Below are positions 1 through 9,194 of a stretch of 64,000 bases of DNA, in pieces; the stretch's first letter is position 1; the number at the start of each line of letters is the position of its first letter. Source of the DNA: Argopecten irradians (taxonomy: Eukaryota > Mollusca > Bivalvia > Pectinida > Pectinidae); NCBI RefSeq assembly GCF_041381155.1, contig NC_091134.1, positions 61,310,902 to 61,374,901 of the forward strand. Reading direction: 5' to 3'. Both the position numbers and the translations under genes were made by a program. The notes below the pieces were generated by a model. The model ran no database searches. It saw nothing but the letters and a program-made list of their open reading frames with translations, and was not told the DNA's origin.

Positions 1-1233
1 AAAACTCGTCCACATCAGCAGGAATTCGTATTTATACTATCCTTGTATTGCCAGGAATTAAGAAAACAACAACAATATTTTAAAGCAAGGCTATATGATA
101 TCACAATTTTATAAGAGTGTGCAAAATAGGCAAAACTACATTAGTAACATCAAATTGAAGATTTTCAAAATGAGTAGCACAATGTATATGTTTTTAATAC
201 ATAAATGATCCTTGGTTCTATTCTATTCGAGGATAAGAACAGAGCGGATAGGACCAGACGGAACGATATCGACACGGTACATGCTGCATTCATTCCCAAC
301 ACGCCATGAATAAAAGTCAAAGTATGACACTGCCAAATCAAGAATGATATTCTTCAACAAACCGTCTTCTAGACAGCAGCTTGCTTGAAATAGATTTTTA
401 TTAAGAATTTGTTGTGTAAATTAAATGTTGATTTGACATTACGGGGTCCATCAGGGAGCTGTTTTGACTCTACTTATTATCTAATATTAAAATTGACAAT
501 AAATTTAATCATTGATTAAGGTTTTTCCTACCATGGCAATAACATGTCAATGAATGTTATTGCTTATCTTCTTGGTTTCATCTGTTATTTTTATTACTTT
601 ATATTGCGCCAATAGCCAGCGTTATAATGTATTTTAATGAGTTTTGGGGCAGAGTGCAACTGCGTAAGCAGAAATCAACTACATCGATGTCCGGATATGC
701 AGGTTGGTAAAGAAGACTGCAGCAAAGCTTATTGGTCGATATAATTATCTCACCGGTACATCCTATGTTGTCATTTGGCAGAATAGGTCAGACTTGCTTA
801 CTATTTCCCTTGCTGTGCATTTTGCTGCTGTTTTATCAACAATTGTTGACGATAGGGCTTGAGTGAATTAAAAACCAAACCGCTGTTCATTTGGTTATAC
901 AACAATGTATTGCTGAATCTGGACTTGATTGAGAAGACAACTTTTTTACTCCATCAGAGAATCTGCTTTTTTTCTTCATTCCCCTCTCGAGAAATGTCCC
1001 TATCCAAATCAATCTTAGCTCATATCTGCTATTAAATTAAAATGGTTAGTTTGTATATGTGTCGTTTAACGTTTTCGTGTTTTCCCGTTTTGTTTCTTAA
1101 TAAATCATTCATATCTATACTTGATCATATATAATACAAAATGTTCTATGTCGATATGAAATATTGATGCAGAAGGGATAGCATAAAATGGAGTAACTTA
1201 CAAGGCGTCTATTTGCTCTACTGATGGTAACGA

Positions 1234-1305
1234 GGTTCCGTGGTGTAGTGGTTATCACGTCTGCTTAACACGCAGAAGGTCACGAGTTCGAAACTCGTCG
1301 GAACC
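1234..1305 (+). tRNA. tRNA-Val (anticodon AAC)
   Basis: A 72-nt gene that folds into a complete cloverleaf. The acceptor stem GGTTCCG/CGGAACC and the T stem ACGAG/CTCGT pair perfectly. The anticodon stem is TCTGC/GCAGA around loop TTAACAC, giving anticodon AAC (read as IAC, for GUU, GUC and GUA). The A box TGGTGTAGTGG and a B box centred on GTTCGAA are intact, and a T5 Pol III terminator follows. No CCA is encoded. The base after the acceptor stem (position 73) is T, whereas eukaryotic tRNA-Val normally has A73. This is the reference copy for the Val-AAC genes below. Confidence 0.95.
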
Positions 1306-1313
1306 TGCAATTA

Positions 1314-1318
1314 TTTTT
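1314..1318 (+). terminator. Pol III terminator of Val-AAC
   Basis: A run of five T lies 8 bases after the tRNA end; the same run follows the other intact Val-AAC copies. Confidence 0.7.
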
Positions 1319-1492
1319 ATTGCATTTAACTAAATTATTTTCTCTATTCTTTGTCAAAAGAACCAATGCAAATTCAAACTTTCTTTCAAAACAGAATTAA
1401 ATTCAAATATTTTTCTTTTCCAGTTAAAAAACTCCTAGGGAAAAGAATGTGAAACAAATACTATTGATATCTGGGCAGTGCATTAAGAAATC

Positions 1493-1564
1493 GGTTTCGT
1501 GGTGTAGTGGTTATCACGTCTGCTTTACACGCAGAAGGTCGCGAGTTCGAACCTCGCCGAAACC
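1493..1564 (+). tRNA. tRNA-Val (anticodon TAC)
   Basis: A 72-nt gene. The acceptor stem GGTTTCG/CGAAACC is fully paired. The anticodon stem TCTGC/GCAGA holds loop TTTACAC, giving anticodon TAC. The T stem is GCGAG/CTCGC with loop TTCGAAC. Compared with the upstream Val-AAC, acceptor and T-stem differences are paired changes (C5-G68 to T5... with matching 3' arm; A49-T65 to G49-C65), so the fold is conserved between paralogues. Position 73 is T. This is the reference copy for Val-TAC. Confidence 0.95.
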
Positions 1565-1572
1565 TCCTTATA

Positions 1573-1578
1573 TTTTTT
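1573..1578 (+). terminator. Pol III terminator of Val-TAC
   Basis: A T6 run begins 9 bases after the tRNA end and recurs in each clean unit. Confidence 0.7.
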
Positions 1579-1990
1579 GTATGCATTTAAACTTCACTTT
1601 TTAAAATGTAACTTTAAGTTGAATAAATTTGTTTTTGCACTATTAATTTTGTTTCACCATGTTTTTTTATATAGCATTAACCAAATGCACTTTGAAATAA
1701 TTGATGAAATATATATGTAATAATAGCATAATTAAATGTGAGAATATCAATTTTGCTTTACAAACACGTTACTTGAACCGACCGATAATTATATTTTCCA
1801 AACTAAAGAAGCCATCCCTTCCCATATATGAATTTTATATCGTCAAGTAACATCACACATTCTATCATTTCAGCAATAGTGATAGATGAACTAAATCGGT
1901 TTTCAAAGATACATGAAATAAGCATATTTTTGTCAACAAATATCAACATGATAAAGCGTAAGACAATATTTGAAGAATGCGTAGCATATC

Positions 1991-2062
1991 GGTTTCGTGG
2001 TATAGCGGTTATCACGTCTGCTTCACACGCAGAAGGTCGCGAGTTCGAACCTCGCCGAAACC
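1991..2062 (+). tRNA. tRNA-Val (anticodon CAC), D-stem variant
   Basis: A 72-nt gene with acceptor stem GGTTTCG/CGAAACC and anticodon loop TTCACAC, giving anticodon CAC. The T arm matches Val-TAC. The D arm reads GTATAGCGG instead of GTGTAGCGG, which turns the 12-23 pair into A-C. The same change occurs at 45647 and in the noisy copy at 7659, so it marks a unit type rather than being a random error. Position 73 is T. Confidence 0.92.
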
Positions 2063-2064
2063 TC

Positions 2065-2074
2065 TTTTATTTTT
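2065..2074 (+). terminator. Pol III terminator of Val-CAC
   Basis: Two T4 runs separated by two bases follow the gene almost directly; both are conserved in the other Val-CAC copies. Confidence 0.7.
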
Positions 2075-2178
2075 ACATAAGAACAAGACATTTTATTTTA
2101 TTTTCATATTAAGGCCTTAATACCAAGTTGATAGGATATCCGCGTTTATTAGCTTCAAATTACAAAATCAACGTTGTT

Positions 2179-2197
2179 TCTCTCTCTCTCTCTCTCT
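2179..2197 (+). repeat. (TC)n microsatellite of the array unit
   Basis: About nine TC repeats lie 117 bases after Val-CAC. The same locus in other units varies in length: about 12 repeats at 55287, interrupted at 57214, about 18 at 59459, about 18-19 at 61712, and about 14 (as GA) in the inverted block at 31037. Confidence 0.9.
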
Positions 2198-2859
2198 TAA
2201 TTGATAACCGTATAAGGTGTTAATGTCGATAAGAAAACTCGTCCACATCAGCAGGAATTCGTATTTATACTATCCTTGTATTGCCAGGAATTAAGAAAAC
2301 AACAACAATATTTTAAAGCAAGGCTATATGATATCACAATTTTATAAGAGTGTGCAAAATAGGCAAAACTACATTAGTAACATCAAATTGAAGATTTTCA
2401 AAATGAGTAGCACAATGTATATGTTTGTAATACATAAATGATCCTTGGTTCTATTCTATTCGAGGATAAGAACAGAGCGGATAGGACCAGACGGAACGAT
2501 ATCGACACGGTACATGCTGCATTCATTCCCAACACGCCATGAATAAAAGTCAAAGTATGACACTGCCAAATCAAGAATGATATTCTTCAACAAACCGTCT
2601 TCTAGACAGCAGCTTGCTTGAAATAGATTTTTATTAAGAATTTGTTGTGTAAATTAAATGTTGATTTGACATTACGGGGTCCATCAGGGAGCTGTTTTGA
2701 CTCTACTTAGTATCTAATATTAAAATTGACAATAAATTTAATCATTGATTAAGGTTTTTCCTACCATGGCAATAACATGTCAATGAATGTTATTGCTTAT
2801 CTTCTTGGTTTCATCTGTTATTTTTATTACTTTATATTGCGCCAATAGCCAGCGTTATA

Positions 2860-3096
2860 ATGTATTTTAATGAGTTTTGGGGCAGAGTGCAACTGCGTAA
2901 GCAGAAATCAACTACATCGATGTCCGAGATATGCAGGTTGGTAAAGAAGACTGCAGCAAAGCTTATTGGTCGATATAATTATCTCACCGGTACATCCTAT
3001 GTTGTCATTTGGCAGAATAGGTCAGACTTGCTTACTATTTCCCTTGCTGTGCATTTTGCTGCTGTTTTATCAACAATTGTTGACGATAGGGCTTGA
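2860..3096 (+). other. Recurrent 78-codon open frame in the array spacer
   Basis: An ATG-to-stop frame in the long spacer recurs at 6210, 40925, 44273, 46518, 57905, 60159 and 62411, in variant form at 8604 and 53743, and on the minus strand at 30134-30364. It is interrupted in the first unit (near 690) and in the noisy copies. I recognise no domain, signal peptide or membrane segment. The two last units share changes that alter residues (R to K and R to C); another common difference (AAGCTT/AAGCTC) is silent. Array homogenisation alone explains the conservation, so I do not call it a gene. Confidence 0.2.
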
Positions 3097-3466
3097 GTGA
3101 ATTAAAAACCAAACCGCTGTTCATTTGGTTATACAACAATGTATTGCTGAATCTGGACTTGATTGAGAAGACAACTTTTTACTCCATCAGAGAATCTGCT
3201 TTTTTTCTTCATTCCCCTCTCGAGAAATGTCCCTATCCAAATCAATCTTAGCTCATATCTGCTATTAAATTAAAATGGTTAGTTTGTATATGTGTCGTTT
3301 AACGTTTTCGTGTTTTCCCGTTTTGTTTCTTAATAAATCATTCATATCTATACTTGATCATATATAATACAAAATGTTCTATGTCGATATGAAATATTGA
3401 TGCAGAAGGGATAGCATAAAATGGAGTAACTTACAAGGCGTCTATTTGCTCTACTGATGGTAACGA

Positions 3467-3499
3467 GGTTCCGTGGTGTAGTGGTTATCACGTCTGCTT
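3467..3499 (+). pseudogene. tRNA-Val-AAC, 5' part, interrupted by LINE
   Basis: Positions 1-33 of Val-AAC are identical to the intact gene. The sequence then switches directly after U33 to a LINE 3' fragment; the rest of the tRNA resumes at 4601. Internal promoter boxes are split about 1.1 kb apart, so this copy should not yield a tRNA. Confidence 0.95.
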
Positions 3500-4600
3500 C
3501 ACTCAAATGCAATACTTGATGTTATTAGGGATAGTAATCCTGATATTTCTAGTGATATGATTTTAAATTATTATAAAATTATCATGGACTCGATTCCTGC
3601 TAAATATAAAGATGTTATTTTGAGCAATGAACATACCAATATAAGAACTGACTGTAGACCTTTCGTTAAATATATGGATGGTAATGGGACTACTGTACAG
3701 CTCTATCCAAAAACTACCAAAGATATATATGGGTGTTTTATTCGCCGATTTTTCAGAAGACCAAAATCAACTGAATATTGGTCAAATGTTTTTAATAGCA
3801 TGAGTCTACCACAAGTCTTTGCAATAATGTATTTGCCATTTTTACCATGTGATATTGTTGATGTTCACTATCGTATTGTTCATAATACTATATTTACCAT
3901 GGAAAAGTTGAAGAAAATTGGCACTGTTAATAATGATCAATGTCTAGTTTGTAAAACTGATTCAGAAACTTTACAGCATTTGTTTCTGGATTGTTCAGAA
4001 CTTTCCGAGTTTTTAGCTTATATCCAAACATTAACAAAGAAACTTTTTTCAAAGGCTGATCAGAATTACTTATCGGATATTTCTCTAGGAAGTCTTGTAT
4101 TTCTGGGTTTCACAAGAAAGATCAAATTTACTAATCCGTATTTCATTAACTTCTTTTTTGGAGTAGTTCGTTTCTGCATATTTAAAAGACGCAATTTAGT
4201 AGTTAGTGATATGTCAAAATTGAATTTGAAAACTTTCTTTAAGTATACAATTAGAAAATACTTTGATTATGTTAGACATTATTATCAAACGGCAAAGAAA
4301 TATCAGTTATTCAAAAAGTATATTGCTGTAGATAATACATTGTTAAAAGGTGTTGATATTTCTTTAAACTCTAATGATTTGAGTTCCTTTGTTTTAGATA
4401 TCTAGTCAACACTGTTGTACTCATTGTCTTTGTATTATTTTTTCAAATGAAAAGAAATTGAATGTATGCGTTATAAAGTCTGTGATATATTGATTTCAAA
4501 TGTTTATATTAAATGAAATGTGAGGAGCCTTCGGGGCCCCAACCCCGGGGGTCCTATTTGCTGGGAACATTAAAAGATTATTTTTAAAGATAAAAAAAAA
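3500..4600 (+). mobile_element. 5'-truncated Tx1/L1-like LINE inserted in tRNA-Val-AAC
   Basis: An open frame from the left junction to 4405 encodes the C-terminal end of LINE ORF2. It contains a CCHC motif, C-x2-C-x8-H-x4-C (residues 129, 132, 141 and 146 counted from the Met at 3557), as found near the end of many LINE ORF2 proteins. A 3' UTR of about 190 bases follows, with a GC-rich hairpin, then an A-rich tail. The insertion is flanked by a 13-bp duplication of tRNA positions 21-33 (3487-3499 and 4601-4613), although the first A on the right could belong to the tail. The LINE and the tRNA share the same orientation. Confidence 0.93.
4532..4547 (+). other. GC-rich hairpin in the LINE 3' UTR
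   Basis: CGGGG (4532-4536) can pair with CCCCG (4543-4547) across a six-base loop. It is a G/C island in very AT-rich DNA. The same element occurs at 42597-42612 and, reverse-complemented, near 32045-32060. LINE reverse transcriptases commonly recognise a 3' RNA structure, so this is a candidate recognition stem. Confidence 0.5.
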
Positions 4601-4652
4601 ATCACGTCTGCTTAACACGCAGAAGGTCACGAGTTCGAAACTCGTCGGAACC
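4601..4652 (+). pseudogene. tRNA-Val-AAC, 3' part, after LINE
   Basis: This part begins with the duplicated target (4601-4613) and runs to the end of the acceptor stem. Sequence identity to the intact gene is complete, so the insertion or its latest homogenisation is recent. Confidence 0.95.
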
Positions 4653-4839
4653 TGCAATTATTTTTATTGCATTTAACTAAATTATTTTCTCTATTCTTTG
4701 TGAAAAGAACCAATGCAAATTGAAACTTTCTTTCAAAACAGAATTAAATTCAAATATTTTTCTTTTCCAGTTAAAAAACTCCTAGGGAAAAGATTGTGAA
4801 ACAAATACTATTGATATCTGGGCAGTGCATTAAGAAATC

Positions 4840-4911
4840 GGTTTCGTGGTGTAGTGGTTATCACGTCTGCTTTACACGCAGAAGGTCGCGAGTTCGAACC
4901 TCGCCGAAACC
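4840..4911 (+). tRNA. tRNA-Val (anticodon TAC)
   Basis: Identical to the copy at 1493; it lies downstream of the LINE-broken Val-AAC. Confidence 0.95.
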
Positions 4912-5339
4912 TCCTTATATTTTTTGTATGCATTTAAACTTCACTTTTTAAAATGTAACTTTAAGTTGAATAAATTTTTTTTTGCACTATTAATTTTGTT
5001 TCACCATGTTTTTTTTTATATAGCATTAACCAAATGCACTTTGAAATAATTGATGAAATATATATGTAATAATAGCATAATTAAATGTGAGAATATCAAT
5101 TTTGCTTTACAAACACGTTACTTGAACCGACCGATAATTATATTTTCCAAACTAAAGAAGCCATCCCTTCCCATATATGAATTTTATATCGTTAAGTAAC
5201 ATCACACATTCTATCATTTCAGCAATAGTGATAGATGAACTAAATCGGTTTTCAAAGATACATGAAATAAGCATATTTTTGTCAACAAATATCAACATGA
5301 TAAAGCGTAAGACAATATTTGAAGAATGCGTAGCATATC

Positions 5340-5411
5340 GGTTTCGTGGTGTAGCGGTTATCACGTCTGCTTCACACGCAGAAGGTCGCGAGTTCGAACC
5401 TCGCCGAAACC
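5340..5411 (+). tRNA. tRNA-Val (anticodon CAC)
   Basis: A 72-nt gene with D arm GTGTAGCGG, so all D-stem pairs are intact, unlike the copy at 1991. The anticodon loop is TTCACAC. This is the reference copy for Val-CAC. Confidence 0.95.
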
Positions 5412-6817
5412 TCTTTTATTTTTACATAAGAACAAGACATTTTATTTTATTTTCATATTAAGGCCTTAATACCAAGTTGATAGGATATCCGCGTTTATTA
5501 GCTTCAAATTACAAAATCAACGTTGTTTCTCTCTCTCTCTCTCTCTTAATTGATAACCGTATAAGGTGTTAATGTCGATAAGGAAACTCGTCCACATCAG
5601 CAGGAATTCGTATTTATACTATCCTTGTATTGCCAGGAATTAAAAAAAACAACAACAATATTTTAAAGCAAGGCTATATGATATCACAATTTTATAAGAG
5701 TGTGCAAAACAGGCAAAACTACATTAGTAACATCAAATTGAAGATTTTCAAAATGAGTAGCACAATGTATATGTTTGTAATACATAAATGATCCTTGGTT
5801 CTATTCTATTCGAGGATAAGAACAGAGCGGATAGGACCAGACGGAACGATATCGACACGGTACATGCTGCATTCATTCCCAACACGCCATGAATAAAAGT
5901 CAAAGTATGACACTGCCAAATCAAGAATGATATTCTTCAACAAACCGTCTTCTAGACAGCAGCTTGCTTGAAATAGATTTTTATAAAGAATTTGTTGTGT
6001 AAATTAAATGTTGATTTGACATTACGGGGTCCATCAGGGAGCTGTTTTGACTCTACTTATTATCTAATATTAAAATTGACAATAAATTTAATCATTGATT
6101 AAGGTTTTTCCTACCATGGCAATAACATGTCAATGAATGTTATTGCTTATCTTCTTGGTTTCATCTGTTATTTTTATTACTTTATATTGCGCCAATAGCC
6201 AGCGTTATAATGTATTTTAATGAGTTTTGGGGCAGAGTGCAACTGCGTAAGCAGAAATCAACTACATCGATGTCCGAGATATGCAGGTTGGTAAAGAAGA
6301 CTGCAGCAAAGCTTATTGGTCGATATAATTATCTCACCGGTACATCCTATGTTGTCATTTGGCAGAATAGGTCAGACTTGCTTACTATTTCCCTTGCTGT
6401 GCATTTTGCTGCTGTTTTATCAACAATTGTTGACGATAGGGCTTGAGTGAATTAAAAACCAAACCGCTGTTCATTTGGTTATACAACAATGTATTGCTGA
6501 ATCTGGACTTGATTGAGAAGACAACTTTTTACTCCATCAGAGAATCTGCTTTTTTTTCTTCATTCCCCTCTCGAGAAATGTCCCTATCCAAATCAATCTT
6601 AGCTCATATCTGCTATTAAATTAAAATGGTTAGTTTGTATATGTGTCGTTTAACGTTTTCGTGTTTTCCCGTTTTGTTTCTTAATAAATCATTCATATCT
6701 ATACTTGATCATATATAATACAAAATGTTCTATGTCGATATGAAATATTGATGCAGAAGGGATAGCATAAAATGGAGTAACTTACAAGGCGTCTATTTGC
6801 TCTACTAATGGTAACGA

Positions 6818-6889
6818 GGTTCCGTGGTGTAGTGGTTATCACGTCTGCTTAACACGCAGAAGGTCACGAGTTCGAAACTCGTCGGAACC
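6818..6889 (+). tRNA. tRNA-Val (anticodon AAC)
   Basis: Identical to the copy at 1234. Sequence quality drops immediately after this gene. Confidence 0.95.
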
Positions 6890-7111
6890 TGCAAATATTT
6901 TTATTGCAATTTAAGCTACATAATTATTTTTTCTAGTTCATTGTCAAAAGAACCGAATGCAAAATATCAAAGTTTCTTTCCCAAAAACATTAGATTTTAA
7001 ATGCAAATTATGTTTTCTTTCTCAGTTTAAAAATCTCCTTGGTGAATGAAGAAATGTGATAACCAGAATACTTAATTAGTATGAATGCTTTGCATTGCTA
7101 TTAAACAATGC

Positions 7112-7200
7112 GGTTTCCGTGGATGTTATGTGGTTATCACTTGTTCAGCTTAACACGCATATGGACTGGACGTTTTCTGAACGCTCGCCGCGAAAAACAC
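7112..7200 (+). pseudogene. tRNA-Val-TAC locus, corrupted
   Basis: Occupies the Val-TAC position. D-arm sequence GTGGTTATCAC and the 3' end are recognisable, but extra bases destroy the fold. This is probably a sequencing artefact rather than a true pseudogene. Confidence 0.6.
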
Positions 7201-7658
7201 GTCCATTATATACTTTTAGTATGCAATTTAAAACTCACGTATTTTAAAAATAGGTAAGCTCTTTTATTTGAATATATTTGTTTTGCACTCATTAGATATT
7301 TGTTTTCACACATGTTTTTTTAATATAGCATTAACCAAATGTCACTTTGAAATAATTTGATGAAATATATATGTAAAAAATAGCATAATTAAAATGTGAG
7401 AATATCAATTTTGCTTTACAAACACGCTTTACTTGAAACCGACCGATAATTATATTTTCCAAACTAAATAAGCCGATCCCTTCCCATATATGAATTTTAT
7501 ATCGTCAAGTAACATCACACATTCTAGAATCATTTCAGCAATAGTGATAGATGAACTAAATCGGTTTTCAAAGATACATGAAATAAGCATATTTTTTTTG
7601 TCAACAAATATCAACATGATAAAGCGTAAGACAATATTTGAAGAATGCGTAGCATATC

Positions 7659-7743
7659 GGTTTTCGTGGTATAGCGGTTATCACGTCTGCTTCATCGACG
7701 ATAGTAAATGTCGCAGAGTATCGATACTCATCCGCCGGAAACG
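7659..7743 (+). pseudogene. tRNA-Val-CAC locus, corrupted
   Basis: The 5' half is near-perfect and carries the GTATAGCGG D-arm variant; the 3' half is scrambled by extra bases. It matches the variant at 1991 and 45647, which places this unit in the same type. Confidence 0.65.
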
Positions 7744-8130
7744 CTCTTTTATTATTACTTCAGAACATAGTACAAGTTTTAATGTATTATTTTTTCAAAT
7801 ATAAAAGGCACTTAATACCAAGTTGATAGGATATCCTGCGTTTAATTCAGCCTTCACATTCACCAAAATATCATACGTTATGTTTCTCTCATCTCTTGCT
7901 CTCTTCAATTTATAAACCTGTATAAGTTTGTGATTATTGTTGCGATAAGAGAATCTCGTCCACATCCAAGGGCAGGAATCTGTATTTATGACTATCCTTG
8001 TTATTTGCCAGAATAAGAAAAAGCAACAAACAATAAGTTTTATAGCAAAGGGCTATATGGGTTATCACAGATTTTCGTATGAAGAGTGCTGCCGAAAATA
8101 GGCCAATACTACATTAGTGTAACATCAAAT

Positions 8131-9194
8131 TGAAGATTTTCAAAATGAGTAGCACAATGTATATGTTTGTAATACATAAATGATCCTTGGTTCTATTCTA
8201 TTCGAGGATAAGAACAGAGCGGATAGGACCAGACGGAACGATATCGACACGGTACATGCTGCATTCATTCCCAACACGCCATGAATAAAAGTCAAAGTAT
8301 GACACTGCCAAATCAAGAATGATATTCTTCAACAAACCGTCTTCTAGACAGCAGCTTGCTTGAAATAGATTTTTATTAAGAATTTGTTGTGTAAATTAAA
8401 TGTTGATTTGACATTACGGGGTCCATCAGGGAGCTGTTTTGACTCTACTTAGTATCTAATATTAAAATTGACAATAAATTTAATCATTGATTAAGGTTTT
8501 TCCTACCATGGCAATAACATGTCAATGAATGTTATTGCTTATCTTCTTGGTTTCATCTGTTATTTTTATTACTTTATATTGCGCCAATGCAGCCAGCGTT
8601 ATAATGTATTTTAATGAGTTTTGGGGCAGAGTGCAACTGCGTAAGCAGAAATCAACTACATCGATGTCCGAGATATGCAGGTTGGTAAAGAAGACTGCAG
8701 CAAAGCTTATTGGTCGATATAATTATCTCACCGGTACATCCTATGTTGTCATTTGGCAGAATAGGTCAGACTTGCTTACTATTTCCCTTGCTGTGCATTT
8801 TGCTGCTGTTTTATCAACAATTGTTGACGATAGGGCTTGAGTGAATTAAAAACCAAACCGCTGTTCATTTGGTTATACAACAATGTATTGCTGAATCTGG
8901 ACTTGATTGAGAAGACAACTTTTTACTCCATCAGAGAATCTGCTTTTTTTCTTCATTCCCCTCTCGAGAAATGTCCCTATCCAAATCATCAATCTTAGCT
9001 CATATCTGCTATTAAATTAAAATGGTTAGTTTGTATATGTGTCGTTTAACGTTTTCGTGTTTTCCCGTTTTGTTTCTTAATAAATCATTCATATCTATAC
9101 TTGATCATATATAATACAAAATGTTCTATGTCGATATGAAATATTGATGCAGGGAAGGGATAGCTTACAAATTTGCTCTACTGATGGTAACGAG
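8131..9194 (+). repeat. Array spacer ending block 1
   Basis: Clean long spacer up to the first bases of a Val-AAC gene, where it stops at 'cgaggtt' (9191-9197). Just before the break, about 30 bp normally present upstream of Val-AAC are missing (near 9165). The open frame here is extended upstream to 8529 by a two-base difference. Confidence 0.9.

Larger units (their letters stand above)
1..6889 (+). repeat. tRNA-Val tandem array, block 1 (clean part)
   Basis: Three array units in head-to-tail order. Each has Val-AAC, Val-TAC and Val-CAC, a TC microsatellite and about 1.4 kb of spacer; Val-AAC genes begin at 1234, 3467 (interrupted by a LINE) and 6818. The spacer from 1 to 1233 repeats nearly base for base at 2235-3466 and 5585-6817. 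Units alternate between two variants: one has a Val-CAC D-arm change and 'atcgtcaag' just upstream, the other carries the LINE and 'atcgttaag'. This suggests a two-unit higher-order repeat. No separate RNA gene (U1, U2, U4, U5, U6, 5S) was recognised in the spacer. Confidence 0.95.
6890..8130 (+). repeat. Array unit part with insertion-rich noise
   Basis: This stretch aligns along its whole length to the unit downstream of Val-AAC, but extra single bases appear every 10-20 positions, while flanking spacer on both sides is nearly perfect. The pattern fits unpolished long-read sequence. It contains corrupted Val-TAC and Val-CAC copies. Confidence 0.75.

Noticed and set aside
1828-2112. 94-codon open frame recurring in every unit (also 5177, 43240, 45484, 54935, 56863, 59108, 61361), and its antisense partner of 70 codons
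   Set aside because: Both run through the Val-CAC gene: the peptide VITSASHAEGREFEPR is simply the translated tRNA. No coding evidence beyond repeat identity.
1-2240. Regularly spaced repeats suggesting CRISPR or a bacterial tRNA operon
   Set aside because: The unit is 2.25 kb, the tRNAs have eukaryotic internal promoters, no encoded CCA and Pol III terminators, and LINEs surround them.
7760-9160. A spliceosomal or 5S RNA gene hidden in the long spacer
   Set aside because: I compared it by eye with U1, U2, U4, U5, U6 and 5S signatures and found no matching block; a covariance-model scan would be decisive.
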